DNA from: Flavobacterium sp. Leaf82 | GTDB taxonomy: Bacteria; Bacteroidota; Bacteroidia; Flavobacteriales; Flavobacteriaceae | Direction of reading: 5' to 3' | DNA length: 64,000 nt | NCBI RefSeq assembly: GCF_001422725.1 | Contig: NZ_LMMA01000001.1 | Location: forward strand, 62,001 to 126,000 | Part shown: piece by piece, positions 8,963 to 17,385 of the stretch | How the letters are laid out: every line of letters starts with the position of its first letter | How positions within the stretch are numbered: the first letter of the stretch is position 1 | The notes under the pieces: generated by a model | Seen by the model: only the letters and a program-made list of their open reading frames with translations | The model's database searches: none | What the model was told of the DNA's origin: nothing | Translations under genes and position numbers: made by a program

Positions 8963-10150
8963 TTACGTAATATTTGTTTTGTTCTTAGAGCTAAAAGCCG
9001 TTAAAAGCAAATAACTTACCGAACCAACTGATAGCGCCAAAATGGATGCTAAAATAAGACTTCCCACGATATATTGCGTAGCATTTTTTTGAATATCATC
9101 GAGTGTAACCGAACTATCTAAAATTAACGGCACATCATTCGATACAAAGTAACTTCCCATTTTTAGAGAACCGTATATAACTAAAGGGATAAAAGGCGGA
9201 AAACTCACATTTGAAGCCAGATAAGCAATGACTTTATTGAGCCTGAATAAAGCAGCAAAAGTAAAAAGTAAAACGGTTTGAAATCCCCAAAACGGAGAAA
9301 TCCCGATAAAAATACCCAAAGCAATTGCGGCAGATTTTTTGAAATTAGAGTCTGAACTTTCTAAAATATCTTCAAGAAAGAATTTTTTAAAACCTTTTTT
9401 TTTTGCTCGTCTAAAAAAATCTCTCGGTTTGATGTACAACAATGCGTTGAGAACCAAAACCGTATTTAGAATGCTGATTCGGGTGAAATCTTTAAAAGGA
9501 CGAAAGTGAGAAACACGTTCTGCAGGATCGTATAAAATCTGAATCGGAATGTTTTTAACTACAATTCCTTTCCAGGCAGATCGAACAATTACTTCAATTT
9601 CGAACTCAAATTTATTGGTGTAAAATTGTTTCGGAATCAGGTTTAAAGGATATAATCTAAATCCGGATTGTGTGTCTTCGAGTACAATTCCGGTTTCGAA
9701 TTTAAACCAGAAATTTGAAAATTTATTACCAAAACTACTTTTCTTCGGCACGTTTTCCTGCGTCATATTCCTGCTTCCAATCAAAAGAGAATTCGGTTGT
9801 TTTTGAATTTCTTCAATAAAATTAGGAATATCAGAAGCAAAATGTTGACCATCAGAATCGATTGTGATGGCGTATTCGAAATGCATTTCGATTGCTTTTC
9901 TAAAACCATTTCGGAGCGCTCTTCCTTTTCCTATATTTCGAGGATGATGAATTTGAGTAAGCTCCGAATATTGTTTTAAAATTTTGTTTGTTGTATCTGT
10001 TGAACCATCATTGACGATGATAATATTTGAAGTAAAATCTAAAATAGAATCCAGCACTTTTTTCAATGTCTTGTGATTATTATACGTTGGTACAATAACA
10101 CAAAAATTGGTTGAATTAAGTAATTCCTGCTGAGATAAAGTTGGTTGCAT
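8963..10150 (-). CDS. Family 2 glycosyltransferase with C-terminal DUF2062 membrane domain
   Basis: 395 residues. Residues ~12-230 are a GT-A glycosyltransferase of the dolichyl-phosphate-mannose-synthase type: FCVIVPTYNNHKTL, the VNDGSTD nucleotide site and the IDSDGQH metal-binding DxD-like motif. Residues ~265-390 hold the DUF2062 region with GIFIGISPFWGFQT and two to three hydrophobic helices. Acts at the cytoplasmic membrane, probably on a lipid-linked substrate. GT2 genes are common members of aryl polyene and flexirubin clusters; the sugar and acceptor cannot be read from sequence. Confidence 0.87.
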   Translation of the reverse strand: MQPTLSQQELLNSTNFCVIVPTYNNHKTLKKVLDSILDFTSNIIIVNDGSTDTTNKILKQYSELTQIHHPRNIGKGRALRNGFRKAIEMHFEYAITIDSDGQHFASDIPNFIEEIQKQPNSLLIGSRNMTQENVPKKSSFGNKFSNFWFKFETGIVLEDTQSGFRLYPLNLIPKQFYTNKFEFEIEVIVRSAWKGIVVKNIPIQILYDPAERVSHFRPFKDFTRISILNTVLVLNALLYIKPRDFFRRAKKKGFKKFFLEDILESSDSNFKKSAAIALGIFIGISPFWGFQTVLLFTFAALFRLNKVIAYLASNVSFPPFIPLVIYGSLKMGSYFVSNDVPLILDSSVTLDDIQKNATQYIVGSLILASILALSVGSVSYLLLTAFSSKNKTNIT

Positions 10151-10169
10151 TTGGGATTTTTTTCTTTAC

Positions 10170-10655
10170 CTACTTCACAAATTGTTTCTCCTTATCAGAA
10201 AAACTTTTCGATTGCAAAACAAATTCTTTCAGATAATCTTTCAACACACCACTTTGCTCTGCATAATGTGTGGTGATGAATTTTTTATCTTCTTTAATAT
10301 TTTTTTTGTAGCCTGTAATTCCGGGAACATCTTCCTGAATACTCAATCGAATCATTCTGATTTCGATATTGTTTGGGTCGCTTTTTAAAGTTGCTTCAAG
10401 AAGTTTTGCACCTTCTTTAAAACGGGAAATTTTGCTTCCTACAATATTTTGAAATTTAGAATCGACCAAAATTGAAGCCGCTTTGTAAGCCACTAAAATT
10501 TTTTCATCGCTGTTTGAAATCACAGAAAGTTTTTCTGTAAATTCTTTAGCGTTTGCTTCTGATTTTGCAACATCAGGATAGATTTTTCGGATAGATGCCA
10601 AGTCTGGGTTTCCGGCAAAATTTATCCATAGAAGTAATGACAATAGTAATTTCAT
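10170..10655 (-). CDS. Small secreted protein of the flexirubin cluster
   Basis: 161 residues with a short N-terminal signal peptide (MKLLLSLLLWINFAG) and an otherwise soluble, Lys-rich, helical body containing an EIRMIRLSIQEDVPGITGY stretch. No catalytic motif was recognised. It lies 2 nt after the dehydratase-like gene 10658-11029 and 19 nt before the glycosyltransferase, so it is in the same transcript and probably acts in the periplasm in pigment handling. I do not recognise a named family. Confidence 0.75.
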   Translation of the reverse strand: MKLLLSLLLWINFAGNPDLASIRKIYPDVAKSEANAKEFTEKLSVISNSDEKILVAYKAASILVDSKFQNIVGSKISRFKEGAKLLEATLKSDPNNIEIRMIRLSIQEDVPGITGYKKNIKEDKKFITTHYAEQSGVLKDYLKEFVLQSKSFSDKEKQFVK

Positions 10656-10657
10656 AG

Positions 10658-11029
10658 TTATAATTTTTTATACGTATTGCTTAATTTTAAAGCAACGGTA
10701 TCGTTAAAATATGTGGTGTTTTTCACCTTTACCAAATCATCATCTGTGGTTGTTATGTCAAGTTCTAAACGCAATTCCGGATTTGTTTCCGGATTGATTA
10801 ATGCCATGAATTTTACATTGGTCAGTGTTTGTATCATCAACGAACTTTTTGTGATTGATTCTGTAAGTTCCTTAATAATCTGAATCATGCAAACGCCCGG
10901 CATAATTGGGTTTCCGGGAAAATGACCTTTAAAAACCTCATGATTGGCATTAACTAATATACGAATATTATATTTAGCATCTCCTGTTTTTTCTTCTGAA
11001 AGAACTTTATAAAAGTCTTTTAAAACCAT
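10658..11029 (-). CDS. FabZ-like hot-dog 3-hydroxyacyl-ACP dehydratase (possible catalytic Glu loss)
   Basis: 123 residues with the FabZ signature FKGHFPGNPIMPGV. The His of HFPG is present, but the position of the catalytic Glu in GVLxxEA is Gln here (GVCMIQII). By homology it belongs to the ApeI/FabZ type of dehydratase that forms double bonds during polyene assembly. With Glu changed to Gln it may need a partner; the two other hot-dog proteins of the cluster (23261, 23734) show the opposite pattern, Glu kept and HFPG lost. It is tightly packed with the genes on both sides (2 and 7 nt). Confidence 0.83.
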   Translation of the reverse strand: MVLKDFYKVLSEEKTGDAKYNIRILVNANHEVFKGHFPGNPIMPGVCMIQIIKELTESITKSSLMIQTLTNVKFMALINPETNPELRLELDITTTDDDLVKVKNTTYFNDTVALKLSNTYKKL

Positions 11030-11036
11030 ATTTTTT

Positions 11037-11672
11037 TTATTTTACTTTAAAAGTGTAACTAATACCAATCTGGAAAACCTGATTTAAAATAAGATCATTA
11101 TAATAATAACCCTCGTCATCATACTCGATTCCGTCATAGCCATAAATATCAATTAATCCTTGTTTAAATCTTGCTTCAAAAGTCAATCCGTTTGGTAAAG
11201 TATAACCTAAACCGGCAATAATAGACAAGTCAATTCCAACAGGATCAGTTCCAAATTTGTCAAAATTATCATCTGTTTTAAAATCGATAGATGGTCCTGC
11301 TAATAGATGAAAACCTTTTCCTTTAAAATGAAATTTACCCACAGCTCCAAGTGTCAGATAATTTATTTCAGCCTTAGTATTTCTGGAGTAAAAATTTGGA
11401 TCTCCCGGATTTTCAAAAGCCAAAGAAGACAAACGAAAATCAGTACCTTGTCTGGAATAATTTAATTCAGGTTGAAGCGTGAAATATTTATTGAACTTAA
11501 TAGCCACTAATCCACCAATATAGAAATCAGATTTCGAACTAGTATTTCCTGGCATATTGCTTAAATCAGATATGTTTAAACCTCCACGAAGTCCCGGACT
11601 AACAGTTACCTGTGCATTTGATGTTATAAGACCAATAAATAAAACAAAAGCAAATACAGTTAATTTTTTCAT
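11037..11672 (-). CDS. Outer-membrane beta-barrel (porin-like) protein
   Basis: 211 residues with a cleavable signal peptide ending near SNAQVTVSP and alternating beta-strand patterns ending in a C-terminal aromatic/hydrophobic strand (FQIGISYTFKVK), as in the OmpW/PorT-like OMP_b-brl family of Bacteroidota. Motifs such as GLRGGLNISDL and KYFTLQPELNYSRQG are typical for this family. Located between cluster genes on the same strand (37 nt from the upstream lipoprotein gene), so it may place or hold pigment in the outer membrane, but that is inference. Confidence 0.85.
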   Translation of the reverse strand: MKKLTVFAFVLFIGLITSNAQVTVSPGLRGGLNISDLSNMPGNTSSKSDFYIGGLVAIKFNKYFTLQPELNYSRQGTDFRLSSLAFENPGDPNFYSRNTKAEINYLTLGAVGKFHFKGKGFHLLAGPSIDFKTDDNFDKFGTDPVGIDLSIIAGLGYTLPNGLTFEARFKQGLIDIYGYDGIEYDDEGYYYNDLILNQVFQIGISYTFKVK

Positions 11673-11708
11673 TTTGGTTTGATTTAAAGTTTATGATTCG
11701 TTTCTGTT

Positions 11709-12344
11709 TTATTCCGATTTAAAATAATTCAACTCAATTTTTAGCTTAATATTCTGATGGACAATCTCAATCTTTTCGGCAAAAATATTGTTTTCTGAAC
11801 TAAATGTCAGCGTAAATTTTTCTTTTGTTTGAGACGAATGAACGACTTTCTCTAATTTTTGATCTTTTTTGGATATAAACAAATAATTGTCTCGTTTTCC
11901 GTCATTCGATTTATAAATGTTATCCGAATCATTTTCAAATTGTTCCTGAATCAGGTATTCTTTTTTTAGCAATAAACGAAAATCTTCTTTCAAAGTATTA
12001 ATCAGTATTTTGCGATCTAATTCTGATACAATCGAATTGACTTTGAAATCGGTATCCGAAATCTCAAAATCCATTAATTTATTCCCAAATTCAGTTGTAA
12101 AAACAATTCGGTGTGTCGTATCGTTTATTTTCTTGGCAATGAAAATTCCGCTGATTTCATTTCCGTAAACCGTAATATTCGTTTTATAAACATAATCTGT
12201 TTTTGAATCTGAAAAATAGGGAACCTGATAAGATGTTTTATCTAATTTTTTTGGAGTATAATTTTTTGTGACCGAGCCACAAGAAACTAAAACTAGCGCC
12301 AGAAAGCAATTAATTATTAAAAACTGAATCGTCGATTTTTGCAT
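11709..12344 (-). CDS. Lipoprotein of unknown function
   Basis: 211 residues with a lipobox (LVLVSCGS, Cys near residue 22) that predicts a lipid-anchored envelope protein. The rest is beta-rich with no catalytic motif that I recognise. Its start lies inside the end of the LolA-like gene (35-nt overlap), which argues for translational coupling. Lipoproteins next to LolA homologues recur in aryl polyene-type clusters and are thought to help move product across the periplasm; the role here is inferred from context only. Confidence 0.8.
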   Translation of the reverse strand: MQKSTIQFLIINCFLALVLVSCGSVTKNYTPKKLDKTSYQVPYFSDSKTDYVYKTNITVYGNEISGIFIAKKINDTTHRIVFTTEFGNKLMDFEISDTDFKVNSIVSELDRKILINTLKEDFRLLLKKEYLIQEQFENDSDNIYKSNDGKRDNYLFISKKDQKLEKVVHSSQTKEKFTLTFSSENNIFAEKIEIVHQNIKLKIELNYFKSE

Positions 12345-12936
12345 TGATCACTTTATTTTTAAGTACAATTCTAGTATAATCTTCAGATGATTCTAATAGT
12401 TTTACCTGAACCACAGTTGCTTCTTCTTTATCGAAAGTCAATTCGATTTGTTTGATGTATTTTTTCAACGTCGCATCTTTCGGAATAAATTTCGCCAGAT
12501 TTTGACCTTTCACTTTAAAATACGAAATCGTAAATTCTTTATCATCAAACATATTTCCGCTTACGCTGCCAACGATTAATTTATTAATTCGCCCAAAGAT
12601 TTTGCTGTTCCCAATATCAACCGCACTTTTTTTGCCTTCGTCATTAATCAGGATTTTTCCGTTTTTGAAAACAATGCTGTAATTGTATGGTTTTTTATAT
12701 TGCCATTGCAAAAGACTGGGTTCTTTAAAAATCATTTTCCCCGAAGTTTCAATGTCTTTCGATAAAAAATCCAAATGTTTATATTGAACAAAATCAGTAC
12801 TTAAAGTTTTAATTTTTTTCGATACTACATTTACATCTTGCTTGAAAGCAGCAACTTCAGCATCTGTCATTTTTTGTTCCTGAGCAAACAAACTGCCTGA
12901 TATAAATAGAATTAGTAGAGCTATTTTAGTTTTCAT
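12310..12936 (-). CDS. LolA-like outer-membrane lipoprotein carrier protein
   Basis: 208 residues with a signal peptide cut near SLFAQEQ and the LolA/LolB half-barrel pattern: TLSTDFVQYKHL, SGKMIFKEPSLLQWQYKKP and later GKILINDEGKKSAVDIG. Periplasmic. Cluster-encoded LolA relatives are standard in aryl polyene/flexirubin loci and probably carry a hydrophobic product rather than lipoproteins. It is the first gene of a tight block after a 288-nt repeat-filled gap, so a promoter may lie within 12937-13224, though none could be fixed with confidence. Confidence 0.87.
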   Translation of the reverse strand: MKTKIALLILFISGSLFAQEQKMTDAEVAAFKQDVNVVSKKIKTLSTDFVQYKHLDFLSKDIETSGKMIFKEPSLLQWQYKKPYNYSIVFKNGKILINDEGKKSAVDIGNSKIFGRINKLIVGSVSGNMFDDKEFTISYFKVKGQNLAKFIPKDATLKKYIKQIELTFDKEEATVVQVKLLESSEDYTRIVLKNKVINAKIDDSVFNN

Positions 12937-12970
12937 ATTTTTTAGAATTGTGCTTTAAATTTTTTGCCAC

Positions 12971-13147
12971 TCCCGATAGCTATCGGGATAAATGATTTAC
13001 ACAGATTATTATTTTAACACATAGAAACATAGAATTATTGAACTCAAAAAAGGCGTTTCACTTGCATTAACAAACATAGCTATGTTTTAGAAACCAGTTT
13101 CTTTTTATTTACTTTTTAAACACATACAATCTATGTTTCTATGTGTT
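12971..13147. repeat. Palindrome and inverted-repeat cluster in the 288-nt intergenic gap
   Basis: Positions 12971-12988 are a perfect 18-bp palindrome (TCCCGATAGCTATCGGGA). A 17-bp perfect inverted repeat follows (13016-13032 with 13131-13147; AACACATAGAAACATAG). The gap 12937-13224 shows no gene. These words resemble short repeats dispersed in Flavobacterium genomes and can fold into hairpins that may stop transcription between the deacetylase and LolA-like genes. Confidence 0.8.
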
Positions 13148-13224
13148 TAATTAAATTTTCAGCATTAAATTATTGGTTAAAAATCCGTTTTTATCTGCGT
13201 CTTCGCGTAAACGAATCCGTTTAA

Positions 13225-14007
13225 TCAGCGTTCCATTCCATAAGCTTTAAGATTCAAAAGTTCCTCTATCGAAACCACTTTATAATTGTTTTGCTGTAAA
13301 AATTGCAAAAACTGTTCCAATACCAAAACAGAGTGTGATGCTGTGTCGTGCAAAAGTACGATTCCGCCGGGAGAAACGCGTTTTATAATTCGGTTGAAAA
13401 TTAATTCCTGATTTTTTGTTCCGCCGTCAAGCGAACGAATATTCCAGCCAATTACTGTATGTTTGGTTTTTTCTAAAGCTCTTCTGATCGAAGGCGTTGT
13501 AACTCCGTAAGGCGGACGAAAGAAGTTTATTTTTTTTGAAGTATATTTTTCCAGAAGTTCATCGGTCTTCTGAATTTCCTGCTGAATCTTTTCAGCATTA
13601 TAAAAATCAAAAAATTTAGAATGATTATACGAATGATTCCCAACCAAATGACCGTCGGCAATGATTTGTTTTAAGATTTCAGGATGCGCTTCGATGTTTT
13701 TTCCGATGCAAAAGAAAGTGGCTTTTACATTGTATTTTTTTAGTAGTTCTAAAACTTCTAAAGTAAAAATGCTTGGGCCGTCATCAAACGTAAGTGCAAT
13801 TTTTTTTTCTGTTTCTAACGGATTATTGCAGAAAGCTTTTACATGATAATTCGAAGAAATTCGGGAAGAACCAAAAGCGTTAATTCCTAACCAAATTAAA
13901 ATTACAACAACAAACCACCATATGTTTATTGCTACATAAAAATTCAGAAGAAATAATAAGAGCAATAAAAAAACAAAAAATAGTGATATGTTTTTGTGCG
14001 TTATCAT
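13225..14007 (-). CDS. Polysaccharide deacetylase family protein (NodB-like)
   Basis: 260 residues. Two N-terminal hydrophobic segments (~residues 8-45) anchor it in the membrane. The NodB homology domain follows with all main motifs: TFDDGPS (catalytic Asp and metal Asp), HLVGNHSYNHS (metal His pair) and FFRPPYG (Arg/Pro loop), then LLHDTASHS near the end (motif 5 His). Predicted metal-dependent N- or O-deacetylase acting outside the cytoplasm. Its ATG overlaps the stop of the chain-length-factor gene (ATGA), so it is part of the pigment operon. The substrate is unknown; a sugar or acyl ester on the pigment is possible. Confidence 0.87.
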   Translation of the reverse strand: MITHKNISLFFVFLLLLLFLLNFYVAINIWWFVVVILIWLGINAFGSSRISSNYHVKAFCNNPLETEKKIALTFDDGPSIFTLEVLELLKKYNVKATFFCIGKNIEAHPEILKQIIADGHLVGNHSYNHSKFFDFYNAEKIQQEIQKTDELLEKYTSKKINFFRPPYGVTTPSIRRALEKTKHTVIGWNIRSLDGGTKNQELIFNRIIKRVSPGGIVLLHDTASHSVLVLEQFLQFLQQNNYKVVSIEELLNLKAYGMER

Positions 14008-15065
14008 TTTGTGATTAACGTAAAACTATGATTTTTCCCGTTTAATTGATTGTACAATAAAATGGTTTTGTAAACTAGTTTTTCAACCGAATTTACTTTT
14101 ATGATTTCCGGAATTCCCTGTGTTTTTAAAATTTTAGCCGCCATCCATAAAGCAAAAGCCGAAGCTGTATCGTATTCTCCGCTTAGATGTTTGTAATATA
14201 AAACAGGAGTTTGTGCGAAAGCTTTTTCAGCCAGATTTCGATAATAATTTTCGAAAGCTGCATTTCCGTCAAATCCTAAAACCAAAGCATCAATGTCTGA
14301 AATTTCTAAATTATTAGACTTCAAGAAAGATTTAATTTCAGCTTCAATTTCGTTTTCTGCAAATGTATTTACAATTGCGATATCCAGAACTTCTGCATAA
14401 GTATGATCTTTACGTTCATTTTCTAAAACAAAAAAACTGGCACCTTCACCATAAACCGCACCGCTTGTAGTAGAAGTCAAAACATCATAAGGTGCTTTAT
14501 TGTCTTCTTTTATACGACCGGAAAGTTTAAAAAGGGCAGTAGTATAATCTCCATTTTCATCAACTCCGCCTATTAAAACCGATTGCGCTTCGTCTTCTTC
14601 GATTTGCATTTTAGCATCTAACAAAGCCGACTCAAAAGAAACAGCACCATTTACATACGTAAAATTATACCCTTTACATTGCTGCAGCAAAGCGATTTGC
14701 GCACCAACGGTATTGTGTGTGGATTGAATAAAAGATGTTGGCGTTAGAAATTCTTCGTTATTATCGAGAATACTTTTCAGGAATTTTTCAGAATCTTCGA
14801 TACATCCTAAACCCGTTCCGGTAATGATGGCATCTACTTTTTCGACATTGGCATCTTTCATTGCCAGAGCCGAAGCTACGATTCCGTTTTTTACGCCTTT
14901 TGCCATTCTTCGGCTTGCGGCTGGAGAAATATAGTCTTTGTAAACTGGAGGAACAATCGCCAATACATTTTGATCATGATTGACAACGGCTTCTTCTAAA
15001 AAAACAGTATCAAATGTTTTTTGAGTCGAAATACAACCTACTCCATTTATATATGTTTTTTTCAT
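14004..15065 (-). CDS. Ketosynthase chain-length-factor-like protein (no active-site Cys)
   Basis: I start it at ATG 15065 (MKKTYINGVGCIS), which overlaps the KS stop as ATGA; an earlier in-frame ATG at 15095 would add only ten unconserved residues. 353 residues with the thiolase fold of a KS, but where the KS has TACSS this one reads YVNGAVSFES, so the nucleophile is gone. The HGT and GH histidines are also replaced (FDGN, SGEYDTA). That is the pattern of a chain-length factor, as in the ApeO:ApeC pair of aryl polyene synthases. Expected partner: the KS at 15062-16261. Confidence 0.88.
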   Translation of the reverse strand: MKKTYINGVGCISTQKTFDTVFLEEAVVNHDQNVLAIVPPVYKDYISPAASRRMAKGVKNGIVASALAMKDANVEKVDAIITGTGLGCIEDSEKFLKSILDNNEEFLTPTSFIQSTHNTVGAQIALLQQCKGYNFTYVNGAVSFESALLDAKMQIEEDEAQSVLIGGVDENGDYTTALFKLSGRIKEDNKAPYDVLTSTTSGAVYGEGASFFVLENERKDHTYAEVLDIAIVNTFAENEIEAEIKSFLKSNNLEISDIDALVLGFDGNAAFENYYRNLAEKAFAQTPVLYYKHLSGEYDTASAFALWMAAKILKTQGIPEIIKVNSVEKLVYKTILLYNQLNGKNHSFTLITK

Positions 15066-16261
15066 GCGTTTTTTGAAAATATAAGAGTGGAACAATTTCC
15101 TCCAAAACCAAAAGAATTGGATAAAACGTGTTCGATATTTTTATTCTTTATAGCAGTTTGAGGTTGCAAATCAAATTCTTCCATTGGATTTTCGAAATTC
15201 AAATTGGGATAAACCACATTATTCTGAATCGCCAAAACACTATAAACCGCTTCGATTGCTGCAGCTGCTGCCAAAGTATGTCCGGTAAAAGGTTTTGTCG
15301 AACTAAAATCTGGCACTTTTTCATCCTGATAAATTCTCAATAAAGCTCTTCCTTCAGATAAATCGTTGTTTGGAGTTGCCGTTCCGTGTACGTTGATATA
15401 ATCAATTTCAGAAGGCTTTAAACCTGAAACTTCAAAGGCTTTTTTCATCGCCAAATAAGCGCCATCTCCATTTTCTGAAGAAGCAGTTTGATGAAAAGCG
15501 TCGTTTGCATTGCCATAACCGGAAACTCTTGCCAGCACTTTTTTATTTTGTTTCTCGACAATTTCATCCGATTCTAAAACCAAATATGCCGCTGCTTCGC
15601 CCAGGTTTAATCCTTTGCGTTCATTGTCAAAAGGTTTGTTGAAATCGTCTGATAAAATCATCAAAGTCTTAAAACCATTAATCGTGAATTTTGCCAAACC
15701 ATCGGCACCGCCAACAATAACACGATCTAATTTTCCGGTTTTAATTAATCTGGCGCCCAACATAATCGAGTTTGCTGCAGATGAACAAGCCGTACTAATT
15801 GTGGTAACCATTCCTTTTAAACCTAATTCTTCGGCAATTTTTTCTGCAACATCGCCACCATCGTGACAGGCAATATATTTTACCAGTTCAGGATGTTTGA
15901 AATAATCGTAATAATGTCTTTCAGTCATGTCCATTCCGCCTACACTTGTAGCCGAAATAAGTCCGGTTCTAAATTCGTTTATCGATGTAATTCCGGCATT
16001 TTCAACAGCTTGTTTTGCTGCCAAAGTTGCGATCATTGCCGTTCTCGAAAAGTTATTATCGCTGTCTAATCCCAATTCAGAAATCAAATCTTCGTTGGTT
16101 TTTTTGATTTCCCCTACTTTAATAACATCCGCATGAACTGTCGAAATATTTGTAATACGAGAAATGCCAATTTTATTTTCGATCAGCGAAATATAATTTT
16201 CCTCGACTGAATTTCCAATCGAAGAGATAATTCCCATTCCGGTTATTGCAACACCTTTCAT
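15062..16261 (-). CDS. Beta-ketoacyl-ACP synthase (KAS I/II type), polyene elongation
   Basis: 399 residues with a complete Cys-His-His triad: Cys in ISTACSSAAN, His in VHGTATPNND and His in PFTGHTLAAAAAIE. Decarboxylative condensing enzyme for chain extension on an acyl carrier protein. It overlaps the chain-length factor by 4 nt and is separated by a 165-nt hairpin-containing spacer from the carrier protein 16427-16684. The adjoining KS/CLF/ACP set is the usual core of a type II aryl polyene synthase, so it is assigned to the polyene half of flexirubin. Confidence 0.92.
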   Translation of the reverse strand: MKGVAITGMGIISSIGNSVEENYISLIENKIGISRITNISTVHADVIKVGEIKKTNEDLISELGLDSDNNFSRTAMIATLAAKQAVENAGITSINEFRTGLISATSVGGMDMTERHYYDYFKHPELVKYIACHDGGDVAEKIAEELGLKGMVTTISTACSSAANSIMLGARLIKTGKLDRVIVGGADGLAKFTINGFKTLMILSDDFNKPFDNERKGLNLGEAAAYLVLESDEIVEKQNKKVLARVSGYGNANDAFHQTASSENGDGAYLAMKKAFEVSGLKPSEIDYINVHGTATPNNDLSEGRALLRIYQDEKVPDFSSTKPFTGHTLAAAAAIEAVYSVLAIQNNVVYPNLNFENPMEEFDLQPQTAIKNKNIEHVLSNSFGFGGNCSTLIFSKNA

Positions 16262-16280
16262 TTTAGACTTGCTTAGATTA

Positions 16281-16414
16281 TTAGACTTCTTAGATTTTTA
16301 GATTGTTGGATTTTTAGACTATTCTTTTTAGTTCAAAATAGTTTAAAAAAAACTATTTTGAAATTGATTTTTGAATATTCTTATTTAAGAAATCTAAAAA
16401 TCTAAGAAGTCTAA
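16281..16414. repeat. Nested inverted repeats between KS and ACP genes
   Basis: A perfect 24-bp inverted repeat (16281-16304 with 16391-16414; core TTAGACTTCTTAGATTTTTA) encloses a second stem, TTCAAAATAGTT/AACTATTTTGAA, near 16329-16357. The whole 165-nt spacer can fold into one long cruciform. It separates the ACP gene from the downstream KS gene inside a cluster that is otherwise packed with overlaps, so it may attenuate transcription or mark a repeat insertion. Confidence 0.82.
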
Positions 16415-16426
16415 CGATCTAAAAAT

Positions 16427-16684
16427 CTATTTAGTTCTATTAGCGCTAATATAAGCTGCCATAGTTTCGATTGATTGGAAAATTGTTTTTCCTTCTTTCG
16501 GATCCACTAATTTAATCCCGTAATCTTTATCTAAAATCACAATTAATTCAAGTGCATCAATTGAGTCTAAACCTAAACCATCTCCAAACAAAGGATCGTT
16601 ATCAGCAATATCTTCGATTGTGATATCTTCAAGATTAAGAGTTGTAATGATTTTATTTTTTAATTCTTCTTTTAATGCTTCCAT
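16427..16684 (-). CDS. Acyl carrier protein
   Basis: 85 residues. The phosphopantetheine attachment motif is GDGLGLDSIDALEL (Ser in DSID), with the usual acidic helices before and after. It lies 3 nt downstream of the KS-like gene 16687-17304 and just before the KS/CLF pair, which makes it the likely carrier for the polyene chain. A second carrier protein is encoded at 29114-29368; which one carries which intermediate is not visible from sequence. Confidence 0.93.
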   Translation of the reverse strand: MEALKEELKNKIITTLNLEDITIEDIADNDPLFGDGLGLDSIDALELIVILDKDYGIKLVDPKEGKTIFQSIETMAAYISANRTK

Positions 16685-16686
16685 GA

Positions 16687-17304
16687 TTATTTATTGTATA
16701 ATGTATTGATATTTTCGTTTTTATATGTTGCGTTTTCGTCTTTGCTAATAGTGCAAAGAAAAGCTTTATAACTGTCATTAAAAAATTCTACCCAACCACA
16801 AAGAACTGTGTCAGCTTTATTTGTGTTTAACAGAATATCTGAATAGTTAGACAGAAATTCAGTATTGAAAGCATCAAATATAAAGAAAGAATTTTCACTT
16901 TTCAATTGATGGCGAATACTTATTTCTCCCAAACAAATATTTGGCAGCGTGTAAACAAAAACCGCCGGACTCGGAAAGTAGTTTTCTTTGTCTGAAATTG
17001 ATTCCTGATATTTTACATCAGTATCTAAACTCGACGATTTATTGGCTAAAACCAAAGCGATATTATTTTCTTTTTCAGCCGAAGTTATTGGACTCAAAAG
17101 CAATTCAGATCCTAAAAAAGCTAGTTTGCTCAAAGCATCCATTTTGAAAAACTTCGGGTATTGAATGTCAAAATTACGATACGCTTGTTTCGAGAAATCC
17201 CCAAAATCCGTTGGTTCAATTTTGAATATAGAAGTTCCGTTCAAAACAATTTCGTTGTTTTGGATAGTGATGTAGGATTGTATGTAGGTTTTGTGTTGAG
17301 TCAT
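16687..17304 (-). CDS. Degenerate ketosynthase-like protein (N-terminal KS domain, no Cys)
   Basis: 205 residues, about half a KS. The stretch LSKLAFLGSELLL...NIALVLANKSSSLDTD followed by PAVFVYTLPNICLGEISIRH is recognisably the N-terminal thiolase half of a KAS protein, yet the catalytic Cys position reads FFIFDAFN and the C-terminal half with both histidines is absent. It cannot condense acyl groups itself. Because it is packed 3 nt from an ACP gene it may be a scaffold or a partner of a full KS. Such short KS-like proteins recur in flexirubin clusters (from memory). Confidence 0.72.
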   Translation of the reverse strand: MTQHKTYIQSYITIQNNEIVLNGTSIFKIEPTDFGDFSKQAYRNFDIQYPKFFKMDALSKLAFLGSELLLSPITSAEKENNIALVLANKSSSLDTDVKYQESISDKENYFPSPAVFVYTLPNICLGEISIRHQLKSENSFFIFDAFNTEFLSNYSDILLNTNKADTVLCGWVEFFNDSYKAFLCTISKDENATYKNENINTLYNK

Positions 17305-17385
17305 TGTTTTTGTTTAACACTAATTCCACAAATTAGCACGAATTGTTTTTTGGGTTTAAATTTCACTAATTAATCTGTGTCTTTT

